Below are positions 34,681 to 42,756 of a stretch of DNA of 64,000 bases, one piece after another. The translations under genes were made by a program, and so were the position numbers. Each line of letters opens with the position of its first letter. Position 1 is the stretch's first letter. The stretch is taken from contig NZ_RJUD01000104.1 in assembly GCF_024343675.1 (NCBI RefSeq), positions 62,001-126,000 on the forward strand, in the 5' to 3' direction. The notes beneath the pieces were generated by a model. The model did not search any database, was not told the DNA's origin, and was given only the letters and a program-made list of their open reading frames with translations. This stretch comes from Lacihabitans sp. CS3-21. GTDB lineage: Bacteria > Bacteroidota > Bacteroidia > Cytophagales > Spirosomataceae.

Positions 34681-34801
34681 AAAGATATGTATTTACGTCG
34701 GATTTTTGATTTTTTTGTGGTTGTTTTTTGAAATAGGGTGTTTTTCTCGGTTAATGAAGTATTATAAATACCGAATTTTATTTAAAAATATATTCTCTAA
34801 T

Positions 34802-35407
34802 ATGAAAAACTTAATTGTAGAACTAGCTAAGAAACTAATTCCAGGATTTATCTTTTCTCTTTTTTTAATTTTAATAAGTCTATTTCTTATCCCTGGATTG
34901 AATGAATTCATTTTCAAACCCGAAGAAAATGCAATGTTATTTTTTGACAAACCACAGAATAGTTTTTCCGGTCCCGGTAAAGTTATTGACGAGGAAAATG
35001 AAGTAAAGTTTTCGGAAAATTTTACGAACAAATTGTGCCAACCATTAAAGCTTGATACTCTTAAAGCTATGTGGTGGAATAGGAATATTGGAGGGTGGCA
35101 AGTGGATTCAAAACTGTTAGAAGAAGTAATTATCAAACAAAACGAAAAAGAGTCTTTGAAAGATCCCATTGAAGAAGTGTGGTTTAGGCTTGGAGAAAGG
35201 GAAGATACAATAACAAAGAAGAAATCAATGACAATATTGATTTTTGGAGTAGATAAAGTGGATTTAGGTAAAGGTAAATTTAAATATAGCATTAGAACAA
35301 AAAATAATGAAGCTACTAGAAATATTTTGAATTCAGAATATTTTAAAGTTGCTAATGATAATTATGTGATAGAATATGTTCAACCTTGTAAGCCTCCGTG
35401 TAAATAG
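34802..35407 (+). CDS. Membrane-anchored hypothetical protein
   Basis: 201 residues from the ATG at 34802. One membrane helix near the N-terminus (residues 13-33, LIPGFIFSLFLILISLFLIPG) and a soluble polar domain with a Trp-rich patch (AMWWNRNIGGWQVDSKLLEE), ending EYVQPCKPPCK with two Cys. The frame is open another 64 codons 5' without coding character, so that part is excluded. I do not recognise the family. It is first in a plus-strand series with a 7-TM protein and a two-component pair, six bases ahead of the next gene, and may be a partner of that sensor. Confidence 0.55.
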   Translation: MKNLIVELAKKLIPGFIFSLFLILISLFLIPGLNEFIFKPEENAMLFFDKPQNSFSGPGKVIDEENEVKFSENFTNKLCQPLKLDTLKAMWWNRNIGGWQVDSKLLEEVIIKQNEKESLKDPIEEVWFRLGEREDTITKKKSMTILIFGVDKVDLGKGKFKYSIRTKNNEATRNILNSEYFKVANDNYVIEYVQPCKPPCK

Positions 35408-35413
35408 GATAGA

Positions 35414-36040
35414 ATGTATCAGGCATATTACTCAATATTATTATTCGGCCTTATAATTGGGGTGATTAAATTTAAAATGGCAAATATGCCATTATTACTT
35501 ATTTTATTTTCAACTATTGTGGTTGAAACTGCATCTTATCAACTTTTTAAATTCAATAAGTCCAATATTTTCCTATTTCATATTTTTATGCCTTTCGAAA
35601 ATTATCTTTTTTGTTTCATTTTTTATCAAGAAATGAAGAATAAATGGATTTTTAAATTAATTCTTTTCGAAACTATAATCATGATATTAAATAGTATGTT
35701 TATCCAAAAATATAATGTCGATTTCGGAACTAACAGCTTTGTTATTTTCTGTTTGACTCAAGTTATTTTTGCTAGTATTTATCTTCTTAAAATACTAGAA
35801 AATCCAAATGAGCAAATTGCATTTTATGATTATAGACTTTTTCCCATTAGCATTGGTCTAATATTTTTTTGCTCAATTAACATTCTTCTTTTGGGTTCAT
35901 TTAATTTTCTGAATTCAAAATTCAAAAGTATTGAAAGCATATTCTCTATTTTTAGATTTCTCTCAAACTATATTTTATATATTTCATTCATTTTAAGTAT
36001 TATGTTAGGTAAATATAATTTACATGGAAGGAGGATATAA
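35414..36040 (+). CDS. Seven-helix membrane protein, possible sensor partner of the next kinase
   Basis: 208 residues, nearly all hydrophobic, with seven predicted helices at about 4-18, 24-44, 52-72, 78-96, 106-124, 144-164 and 180-198. No enzyme or transporter motif is seen. Codon use is very AT-rich. Its 3' end overlaps the start of the following histidine kinase by 17 bases. That kinase has a single helix and no sensor domain, so this protein may supply the sensing part of a split receptor. This is inference from gene order. Confidence 0.65.
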   Translation: MYQAYYSILLFGLIIGVIKFKMANMPLLLILFSTIVVETASYQLFKFNKSNIFLFHIFMPFENYLFCFIFYQEMKNKWIFKLILFETIIMILNSMFIQKYNVDFGTNSFVIFCLTQVIFASIYLLKILENPNEQIAFYDYRLFPISIGLIFFCSINILLLGSFNFLNSKFKSIESIFSIFRFLSNYILYISFILSIMLGKYNLHGRRI

Positions 36041-36815
36041 TAGCGAATTATTTATTACAGTTATTGCAATCATTTTGATAGTAATACTTCTTGTAATCTT
36101 CATCATCTCCTTTTTCTTTATCCATCAAAACCGCCTAGAAAACCACCAACTCGAAAAAGCCGCTCTAAAAGCCCAGTTCGAACAAGAAATCCTTAACGCT
36201 GAAAACGAGATTCAAGACTCCACTATGAAGCACATCAGTCGTGAGCTGCATGATAATGTAGGGCAGATGCTAACTTTAGTGAAAATACAACTCAATAATC
36301 TCTCCGAAGAATCGCCTGACAATAAGAAAATTAATGATTCAAAAGAGTTTGTGAATAATGTTTTGACAGATATTCGGGCACTGTCAAAGAGTTTGAACAG
36401 TGACAATCTTTTGCATGAAGGTCTTGAAAAAGCCGTTGGTTTTGAGGTGGACCGGGTGAAGAAATTGGGCAACTATTCGGTAAAATTCTCTGCAAATACC
36501 GGAATTGTATCCGTTGACCGTAAGAAAGAAGTTTTGATCTTCAGGATTTTTCAGGAATTGCTCCAAAACTGTTTGAAGCACGCCAAGGCAAAAAATATTG
36601 AAGTTAGTTTGGAAGAGACAATGCAATACCTTAATTTGGAGGTGGTTGACGATGGCATTGGATTCGATTTCGAGACGAAAATTCAGAAAAATGGCTTTCA
36701 AAGTGGAGCTGGGTTGAATAACCTAATTCATAGAGCTGCATTGATGAATGGCACATTGGTTTTCGAACGAGGAAAGGTCAGCGGCACCAAAGCCCAATTA
36801 ACCATTCCCGTTTAA
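36024..36815 (+). CDS. Sensor histidine kinase, HisKA_3 type, without sensor domain
   Basis: 263 residues: one membrane helix (8-33), a short coiled coil (40-68), the HisKA_3 phospho-acceptor motif HISRELHDNVGQMLTL with His76, and an HATPase domain with ELLQNCLKHAKAKN (N box), VVDDGIGFDF (G1) and GAGLNNLIHRAALMNG (G2). Nothing that could sense lies outside the membrane, hence dependence on a partner. It is followed after eight bases by its response regulator. The overlap with the 7-TM gene and a GGAGG-like leader suggest translational coupling. Confidence 0.92.
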   Translation: MEGGYNSELFITVIAIILIVILLVIFIISFFFIHQNRLENHQLEKAALKAQFEQEILNAENEIQDSTMKHISRELHDNVGQMLTLVKIQLNNLSEESPDNKKINDSKEFVNNVLTDIRALSKSLNSDNLLHEGLEKAVGFEVDRVKKLGNYSVKFSANTGIVSVDRKKEVLIFRIFQELLQNCLKHAKAKNIEVSLEETMQYLNLEVVDDGIGFDFETKIQKNGFQSGAGLNNLIHRAALMNGTLVFERGKVSGTKAQLTIPV

Positions 36816-36823
36816 AGAAAACT

Positions 36824-37468
36824 ATGACAACTATCGCTTTGGCGGATGATCACCACCTCATCCGTAATGCTCTTGTAGAACTAATTAACCGTTTTGAAGG
36901 ATTTAAAGTGATCTTTGATGTAGCTGATGGCCAGCAATTTATAGATTATCTTCAGCAAAATCAAGCTCCAGACATTGCTCTTATCGACATCAATATGCCA
37001 GAAAAAAATGGCTATGAAACTACTGAATACCTTACAAATCATTATCCACAAATCAAAACTTTGGCCCTTTCGGTGGAAGACAACGAAGAGTCTATCATAA
37101 AAATGTTGCGGTGTGGTGCCAAAGGTTATTTGTTGAAAGACACTGATACAGCCAATTTTAGAATTGCATTGGAGATTGTGCGAGACAAAGGGTATTATCA
37201 CAGCGAGCTGGTATCCAGTACCTTACTTAAAAGTTTACATAAACCCAACGGAACAATCTCCAAGCCGCTTGTGCAGTTTCAGGCTCGTGAACAGGAGTTT
37301 TTAGAATTGGCTTGTTCTGAACTCACCTACAAAGAAATAGCCGATAAAATGTGTCTTTCGCCAAGAACCATTGATGGTTACAGAGAAAGTCTATTTATTA
37401 AACTTGAACTGAAATCCAGAGTTGGCCTAGTACTTTTCGCTATAAAAAATGGTTTGGTTAATCTTTAA
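36824..37468 (+). CDS. Response regulator, NarL/FixJ family
   Basis: 214 residues. Receiver domain with acidic residues DDHH at 8-11, phospho-acceptor Asp55 in IALIDINMPEKNG, and KGYLLKDTDTANF; C-terminal LuxR-type helix-turn-helix at about 150-205 (FLELACSELTYKEIADKMCLSPRTIDGYRESLF, key residues TYKEIADKMCLSPRTID). It is the cognate regulator of the preceding kinase (8-base gap). Ten bases later the TfoX-domain gene begins. Confidence 0.94.
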   Translation: MTTIALADDHHLIRNALVELINRFEGFKVIFDVADGQQFIDYLQQNQAPDIALIDINMPEKNGYETTEYLTNHYPQIKTLALSVEDNEESIIKMLRCGAKGYLLKDTDTANFRIALEIVRDKGYYHSELVSSTLLKSLHKPNGTISKPLVQFQAREQEFLELACSELTYKEIADKMCLSPRTIDGYRESLFIKLELKSRVGLVLFAIKNGLVNL

Positions 37469-37478
37469 ATTGTAAATA

Positions 37479-37868
37479 ATGTCCTATTCCGAATCCCTAG
37501 CCAACCGCATACGCACAAGTTTGCAAAACCTCGATAATGTAGAGGAAAAGCACATGATGGGTGGCTTGTGTTTTATGGTGAATGATAAAATGTGCGTGGG
37601 TATCATCAAAGATGACCTCATGTGCAGAGTCGATCCTGATTTGAAACCTGAACTTTTGGAAAAGCAAGGTTGCTTCGAAATGATGTTTACAGGCCGACCC
37701 ATGAAGGCCTTTGTACAAGTGGATGAAACCGGCCTAAGAACCCAAGCCAATTTCGATTTTTGGATACAACAATGTCTCGACTACAACCCAAAAGCTCAGG
37801 CCAGCAAAAAGAAGAAAAAGAAAGAATCTACTTCCCTGCATAGGCCAGCACCTTCTCCCAAACTCTAA
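37479..37868 (+). CDS. TfoX N-terminal domain protein
   Basis: 129 residues. The TfoX/Sxy N-terminal domain covers residues 1-105: MSYSESLANRIRTSL, VEEKHMMGGLCFMVNDKMCVGII, MCRVDPDLKPELLEK and MKAFVQVDE. The C-terminal TfoX helix-hairpin domain of the competence regulator is missing; instead there is a Lys-rich tail (SKKKKKKES). Stand-alone N-domain proteins are common and of unknown role. Ten bases behind the response regulator, so probably in that operon. Its last 41 bases overlap the 3' end of the convergent dipeptidase gene. Confidence 0.85.
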   Translation: MSYSESLANRIRTSLQNLDNVEEKHMMGGLCFMVNDKMCVGIIKDDLMCRVDPDLKPELLEKQGCFEMMFTGRPMKAFVQVDETGLRTQANFDFWIQQCLDYNPKAQASKKKKKKESTSLHRPAPSPKL

Positions 37869-39042
37869 AAATGTTGCCTGAGCAAATTTTCTCGATGTCA
37901 GATTCTGAATAGCCACGTCTAAGTAATTCGGCTATGAGGTTGGGATAATCGCTCACATCTTTTAGGCCGGTAGGAAGACTATTGCCCACGCCGTCAAAAT
38001 CGGAGCCAATGCCTACATGGTCTATTCCTGCTAATTTTACTACGTTGTCTATATGGTCAGCTACTTTTTTTACATCGGCAAAGGCAAGTGGGTGACTAGC
38101 AAAAAACTCATCTATGATGGGTTCGGCAGCTTGGTCTCTGGCTTTTAGGCCTTTTTTATCAAGAATCGTTTTGATTTCAGCTTGTAGACTTTTTCTGTAT
38201 TCTGACACTTCGCTCGAAAGGAACGTCGACCCAAAATTGATCATGATTACACCACCGTTTTTACCCAATTTAGCGATCATATCGTCCGACATATTTCTTT
38301 GAAAATCGGGTGTGAATTTCCTTGAAGAAGAATGGGAGGCAATTACCGGCACGGGCGACATGTCTACCACTTGATAAAAAGTATCATCAGACACATGCGA
38401 GATATCCACCAAAACACCTTCTTTCACCATGGTATTTACTACTTCTCTACCAAATGGACTCAGGCCTTTCCAAGTGTGGGTGGTGTCGTAACTCGAGTCG
38501 CAAATTCGATTGTCTTTTCCATGACTGAGTGTGATGTAACTGATGCCTTTGGCTCTATATTTGGCCACGTCGGCCACTTCGCCAATCGGTGAGCCATTTT
38601 CCATGCCCATCGGGAGGGCTATTTTACCTTTTTTAAATATTTCTCGTATTTCTGCGGGAGTTTTGGCTACTTCAAAGTAGTCGCTTTTTTCGGTGGCTAT
38701 ATAATTGACCATCGTTATGAGCGAATCAGCCAGTTTTTGTGCACCTTGGGTATCATAACTGGCCGGTATATAAATAGACATAAAAGGAGCACTTAATCCA
38801 CCTTTTTTAGCTCTTTTGTAATCAAAATCGCCCTCTTTGGTTTCTACAGGTATGCCCGTAAATTCCTTTTGCATCTGAAAATTCTTTACTTTCAATCGAT
38901 ATGGTAAATCCACATGGCCGTCCACCATGATGTATTTATGGGCCAATTCATCGGCTTTTTTCTGATAATCTGTTTCGGGAGATTTGTTTACTTTACAAGC
39001 AAAAATGGCGACGGATAAGCCTAGGAAATAGATTTTTTTCAT
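37828..39042 (-). CDS. Membrane dipeptidase (peptidase M19) lipoprotein
   Basis: 404 residues, lipobox at Cys16 (AIFAC). Zinc ligands are in IMVDGHVDLPYR (His43, Asp45), a bridging Glu in GMENGSPIGEV near 150, and His in DISHVSDDTF and VIASHSSSRK. GIGSDFDGVGNSLPTGL near residue 345 is also typical of renal-dipeptidase-like enzymes. It would split dipeptides or D-amino-acid-containing peptides in the periplasm. The 3' end overlaps the TfoX gene on the other strand by 41 bases. It follows a small lipoprotein gene by 111 bases on the same strand. Confidence 0.93.
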   Translation of the reverse strand: MKKIYFLGLSVAIFACKVNKSPETDYQKKADELAHKYIMVDGHVDLPYRLKVKNFQMQKEFTGIPVETKEGDFDYKRAKKGGLSAPFMSIYIPASYDTQGAQKLADSLITMVNYIATEKSDYFEVAKTPAEIREIFKKGKIALPMGMENGSPIGEVADVAKYRAKGISYITLSHGKDNRICDSSYDTTHTWKGLSPFGREVVNTMVKEGVLVDISHVSDDTFYQVVDMSPVPVIASHSSSRKFTPDFQRNMSDDMIAKLGKNGGVIMINFGSTFLSSEVSEYRKSLQAEIKTILDKKGLKARDQAAEPIIDEFFASHPLAFADVKKVADHIDNVVKLAGIDHVGIGSDFDGVGNSLPTGLKDVSDYPNLIAELLRRGYSESDIEKICSGNIFRVWEKVLAYAGK

Positions 39043-39153
39043 GTTGAAGATAGGGTATTATACAACAAGATAAAACCCTTAGCACCAACCACCAAATCTT
39101 TGTGAAAATATGTAGAAGATTTTATAAACCTTATCGGAATTCTGCAAAAAAAC

Positions 39154-39675
39154 TTAAAGCTGATTCAAAACAATGGGTGTAGTTTCCACTGTGTTACTTC
39201 TATTCCCAGCTCTGTCTTTTATATATACTTCGAATTTTACAGTGTCTTTCTTGAAAGGCCAAAAAGCGGTCTCTATTTCAATTCTGTAACTAAGTTTACC
39301 TTCTATAGGACCAGTTTTATCGTCAGTTTTAAGTCTAGGATAAAATCCTGAGAGAGTTTCAAAGGTATTGAATTGGGTAAAAACACCTTTTGTTTTCCTG
39401 AATGATTTCACCACATAATTATAGTCGGTTTGTGGCACTTTGCTGCCTATCTCTTCGGCATTAAAGCCCAAGTCACCATCACCATCTTGGAACTTTACAG
39501 ATACGATGATGGAGTCCTTTTTCGCTCCTGAAAACTGATCTAGACGAATATCTTTAGTAATAGAATCAAATTCTATGGCTGGCGTCAAAGAAAAATCTGG
39601 CTCTTTGTAGCATGAGCTCAAGGAGAAAATTCCTACAACCAAAAATATTAAACCTTTAAAATGCTGCTTACTCAT
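39154..39675 (-). CDS. Lipoprotein of unknown function
   Basis: 173 residues from the ATG at 39675, which begins the signal peptide MSKQHFKGLIFLVVGIFSLSSC with lipobox LSSC (the open frame reaches 57 codons further but that part overlaps the next promoter and looks non-coding). The mature protein has a DGDGDLGFNAEE calcium-loop-like stretch near residue 70 and a C-terminal Ig-like region (KFEVYIKDRAGNRSNTVET). Such proteins are frequent surface lipoproteins in Bacteroidota, without assigned role. Divergent from the LuxE-like gene. Confidence 0.75.
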   Translation of the reverse strand: MSKQHFKGLIFLVVGIFSLSSCYKEPDFSLTPAIEFDSITKDIRLDQFSGAKKDSIIVSVKFQDGDGDLGFNAEEIGSKVPQTDYNYVVKSFRKTKGVFTQFNTFETLSGFYPRLKTDDKTGPIEGKLSYRIEIETAFWPFKKDTVKFEVYIKDRAGNRSNTVETTPIVLNQL

Positions 39676-39686
39676 GTGAGAAAACT

Positions 39687-39694
39687 TATTTTTG
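39687..39694 (+). promoter_or_regulatory. Candidate -7 element (TATTTTTG) of the LuxE-like gene
   Basis: TAnnTTTG match 35 bases upstream of the ATG at 39730, between two divergent genes. Confidence 0.45.
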
Positions 39695-39729
39695 TAAAAA
39701 TAATTAAAACCAAGGACATTTAAACAAAA

Positions 39730-40797
39730 ATGACCATCAGAGACGAACTCAAGGCTGCTTTGGTACAACTGGACCAGAATCCATATTCTCTCGAATATTC
39801 TTTCGAAAAACTCGCTCTGGAGGTTTTTAGGTTTCAGTTTGCCCAAAATCCTGTCTACAATACATACGTCAAGTTTTTGTATAAAGATATAAAAAAAATT
39901 GACCGTCTCGAAAAAATTCCCTTTTTACCTATAGAGTTTTTCAAAAATCATCAAGTAATTTCAAGAGAAGTCGAGCCACAAATAGTATTCGAAAGTAGCG
40001 GAACTACTTCTGCTAACACAAGTCGACATTTTGTTAGCGACTTGCCTTTTTACGAACTCATGAGTCGCAATACTTTTGAGACTTTCTATGGACCGCTTAC
40101 AGACTACCACGTTTTTGCACTTTTGCCTTCTTATCTCGAACGAAATAACTCTTCGTTGGTGTATATGGTTCAAAATTTTATTTTTCATAGTTTTAGTCAG
40201 TTTGGTGGATTTTATCTGGATAATCTGGATGAAATGATACAAAATATGACGGAAGCAGCTAAGGACGGTCGAAAAATCCTTTTGGTAGGTGTAACTTTCG
40301 GTCTATTGGATTTGGCAGAAAATGAAGTTTTTGCAGAAAAAATAAGAGCAATTTCTGACAAAATCATCATCATGGAAACGGGTGGTATGAAAGGCCGCCG
40401 TAAAGAAATGGTGCGGGAGGAATTACATGCTGTACTTACTACTGCTTTTGGAGTAAAAAACATTCACTCAGAATACGGGATGACTGAGTTGCTTTCACAA
40501 GGTTATTCAAAAGGCGAAGGCGTTTTTTATTTGCCTAAAACCATGAAAATTCTTTTGAGAGAAATTAACGACCCATTTACTTATTTACCCAGGTTTGCTT
40601 TGGGCGAACCCGACCAAGATGTGAAATACAGAGGCCGTACAGGCGGAATAAATGTGGTCGATTTGGTCAATATTGACTCCTGTTCATTCATCGAAACCAA
40701 AGACTTGGGGAGCTTTACGCCTGACTATGAAGGATTTAAGGTTATGGGCAGGTTTGACAATTCAGACATTCGTGGATGTAATTTGATGTTGAACTAA
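39730..40797 (+). CDS. LuxE-like acyl-protein synthetase/acyltransferase homologue
   Basis: 355 residues, related to the acyl-protein synthetase (LuxE) branch of adenylate-forming enzymes. The phosphate loop is FESSGTTSANTSRH near residues 88-100, GGMKGRRKEM and HSEYGMTELLSQGYS are the mid and A5-like motifs, and FIETKDLGSFTPDYEGFKVMGRFDNSDIRGCNL closes the protein. In luminous bacteria LuxE activates a fatty acid for reduction; orphan homologues in Bacteroidota have no established substrate. No luxC or luxAB homologue is here. It could activate an acyl or aryl acid for an unknown pathway. Confidence 0.82.
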   Translation: MTIRDELKAALVQLDQNPYSLEYSFEKLALEVFRFQFAQNPVYNTYVKFLYKDIKKIDRLEKIPFLPIEFFKNHQVISREVEPQIVFESSGTTSANTSRHFVSDLPFYELMSRNTFETFYGPLTDYHVFALLPSYLERNNSSLVYMVQNFIFHSFSQFGGFYLDNLDEMIQNMTEAAKDGRKILLVGVTFGLLDLAENEVFAEKIRAISDKIIIMETGGMKGRRKEMVREELHAVLTTAFGVKNIHSEYGMTELLSQGYSKGEGVFYLPKTMKILLREINDPFTYLPRFALGEPDQDVKYRGRTGGINVVDLVNIDSCSFIETKDLGSFTPDYEGFKVMGRFDNSDIRGCNLMLN

Positions 40798-40902
40798 GAA
40801 GTCCATTTAAATCTCATACCAGCCTTTTGTCCAAAAAAAAACATCAAATCAAACCTTTATTCTAAAAATTGAGTTTATCTCTTATACAAAATAACAAAAA
40901 TT

Positions 40903-41364
40903 ATGACTTTGAAAATAGGCGACGTAGCTCCAGATTTTACATTGGTTTCTTCAGACAAATCACAAGTAAGTCTTTCAGATTATAAAGGCAAAAAAGTGGT
41001 TATTTTATTCTTCCCAATGGCATTTACGGGAGTTTGCACCACCGAATTGTGCTCATTAAGAGACGATATTGCTACTTACAGTTCTTTAAACGCTGAAATT
41101 TTAGCTATTTCTGTGGATTCCCCTTTCACTTTGGGTAAATTTAAAGAAGACCAAAAACTTCCTTTTCCATTGCTTTCTGATTTTAACAAAACAGCAAGTG
41201 CAGCTTACGGTGCACAATATGAAGAGTTTGTTTTGGGTTTGAAAGGAGTTGCCAAAAGATCCGCTTTTGTAGTAAATCCTGATGGAACTTTGGCTTATGC
41301 TGAAGTATTGGAAAGTGCTGGCGATTTGCCAAATTTTGACAATGTGAAGGCTGCATTGGCTTAA
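40903..41364 (+). CDS. Peroxiredoxin (AhpE/Bcp-like redoxin)
   Basis: 153 residues, thioredoxin-fold peroxidase that reduces peroxides with thiols. The peroxidatic Cys45 is in FFPMAFTGVCTTELC, with a second Cys at 50 that can act as resolving Cys; Thr42 and an Arg further on complete the active site. The order and the short length fit the AhpE/BCP-like group. It stands alone and ends in a strong hairpin terminator. Confidence 0.92.
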   Translation: MTLKIGDVAPDFTLVSSDKSQVSLSDYKGKKVVILFFPMAFTGVCTTELCSLRDDIATYSSLNAEILAISVDSPFTLGKFKEDQKLPFPLLSDFNKTASAAYGAQYEEFVLGLKGVAKRSAFVVNPDGTLAYAEVLESAGDLPNFDNVKAALA

Positions 41365-41377
41365 TATACAATAATTT

Positions 41378-41425
41378 AAGCTGTCTTAATCGGTAAATTT
41401 TCTCCGGGAAAGACAGCTTTTTTTT
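41378..41425 (+). terminator. Rho-independent terminator of the peroxiredoxin gene
   Basis: AAGCTGTCTT (41378-41387) pairs with AAGACAGCTT (41410-41419), 10 base pairs around a 22-base loop, followed by T's. It ends ten bases before the next ATG. Confidence 0.75.
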
Positions 41426-41434
41426 ACACAAATT

Positions 41435-42670
41435 ATGAATAGAATATTTTTTTTAGGAGTAGTTGTACTGATTTTTCTTGCAGTTGACTACTACTTTTTT
41501 CAGGCAGTAAAAGTCGGTATTCGAGGACTTAGCGATTCTGCTCAGCGATGGATAAAAATTATCTACTGGAGCATCCCTGTTCTCTCTCTGTTGATTTCAT
41601 TTGGAGCCATGGTTCTGTATCCCGAATACCTCAGTGCTAAAGTTAGAAATTTAATGGTGGCCTCGGTATTCATCATCTACATATCTAAAATTATGGGAGC
41701 GGCGTTCTTATTGATTGGAGATATTGTGAATATGTTCAGAAATATAGGTCAAAAAATTACTGGAAATGTTGAACCGGGAAATTCAATTACTAGAGGTGAG
41801 TTTTTGGCAAAAGGAGCTATGGCAGTCGGTGGGGCTCATTTGGGAATTATGGCCTACGGCATCATTTCTGGTGCTCATGATTATAGAGTAAAAAAAGTGC
41901 CTCTATATCTGAAAAACTTGCCGAAGTCGTTCGAAGGAATGACAATTGCTCAGCTTTCAGATATACACTCTGGAAGTTTTTATAACAAAACTGCTGTGCA
42001 AGGTGGTGTTGATATGTTGTTGGCTCAAAAGCCTGATGTTGTGTTTTTTACAGGAGATTTGGTGAACAATGAAGCCAAAGAATTGAACGATTATTTCGAC
42101 GTTTTCAAAAAAGTTAAAGCTCCGTTGGGCGTTTATTCTACGCTTGGAAACCATGATTATGGCGACTACATTCCTTGGGATAATGAAGAAAAGAAAGCGA
42201 AAAACTTAGAAACGCTAATCGCTGGCCACAGACAAATGGGCTGGGATATACTTTTAGACGAAAACCGCAGTATAAAATTGGGCGGTGAACAACTTGGAAT
42301 AGTAGGTATACAAAACTGGGGAATGGGCGGTTTTAAGAAAAAAGGCGACCTAAAAAAAGCTCTTGTCGGAACTGAAGAATACAGCAATAAGCTTTTGCTT
42401 TCGCACGACCCAAGTCACTGGAGATCTCAGGTTTTGGGCAAAACTGACATTGACGCTGCATTTGCTGGTCATACACATGGAATGCAGTATGGCATAGAAA
42501 TCGGGGGTTTTCAGTGGAGTCCAGTGCAATTCAGATATAAAGAATGGGCTGGGTTATACAAAGAAAACGATCAGCAATTGTACGTAAACCGTGGTTTTGG
42601 ATTTTTGGGTTATCCTGGAAGAGTAGGTATTTTACCCGAGATAACAGTCTTTGAATTAAAGAGAGCTTAA
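41435..42670 (+). CDS. Membrane-bound metallophosphoesterase
   Basis: 411 residues. Three to four helices in the first 100 residues (4-22, 42-61, 73-98) and another hydrophobic stretch near 128-145 place the enzyme at the inner membrane. The calcineurin-like active site is complete: LSDIHSG (Asp176, His178), FTGDLVNN (Asp208), LGNHDYGD (Asn239, His240), LLSHDPSHW and AGHTHGMQYG. It is probably a phosphodiesterase of the YaeI/YkuE type acting on lipid- or nucleotide-like substrates outside or at the membrane. The MATE gene follows after 86 bases. Confidence 0.9.
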   Translation: MNRIFFLGVVVLIFLAVDYYFFQAVKVGIRGLSDSAQRWIKIIYWSIPVLSLLISFGAMVLYPEYLSAKVRNLMVASVFIIYISKIMGAAFLLIGDIVNMFRNIGQKITGNVEPGNSITRGEFLAKGAMAVGGAHLGIMAYGIISGAHDYRVKKVPLYLKNLPKSFEGMTIAQLSDIHSGSFYNKTAVQGGVDMLLAQKPDVVFFTGDLVNNEAKELNDYFDVFKKVKAPLGVYSTLGNHDYGDYIPWDNEEKKAKNLETLIAGHRQMGWDILLDENRSIKLGGEQLGIVGIQNWGMGGFKKKGDLKKALVGTEEYSNKLLLSHDPSHWRSQVLGKTDIDAAFAGHTHGMQYGIEIGGFQWSPVQFRYKEWAGLYKENDQQLYVNRGFGFLGYPGRVGILPEITVFELKRA

Positions 42671-42756
42671 GAGAAATTTTTCGGGGATATTAGAAAATGG
42701 CCGGTTTTTACTGGTCATTTTTGTTTTTAAGACTTTTTAATGTTGAAATTTGCAAT

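Noticed and set aside
34610-34801. 64-codon N-terminal extension of the membrane protein at 34802
   Set aside because: It overlaps the signal-peptide region of the divergent kinase gene and has random hydrophobic composition; the ATG at 34802 gives a sensible anchored protein.
39676-39846. 57-codon N-terminal extension of the lipoprotein gene
   Set aside because: It would bury the lipoprotein signal inside the protein and is antisense to the LuxE-like gene start and promoter.
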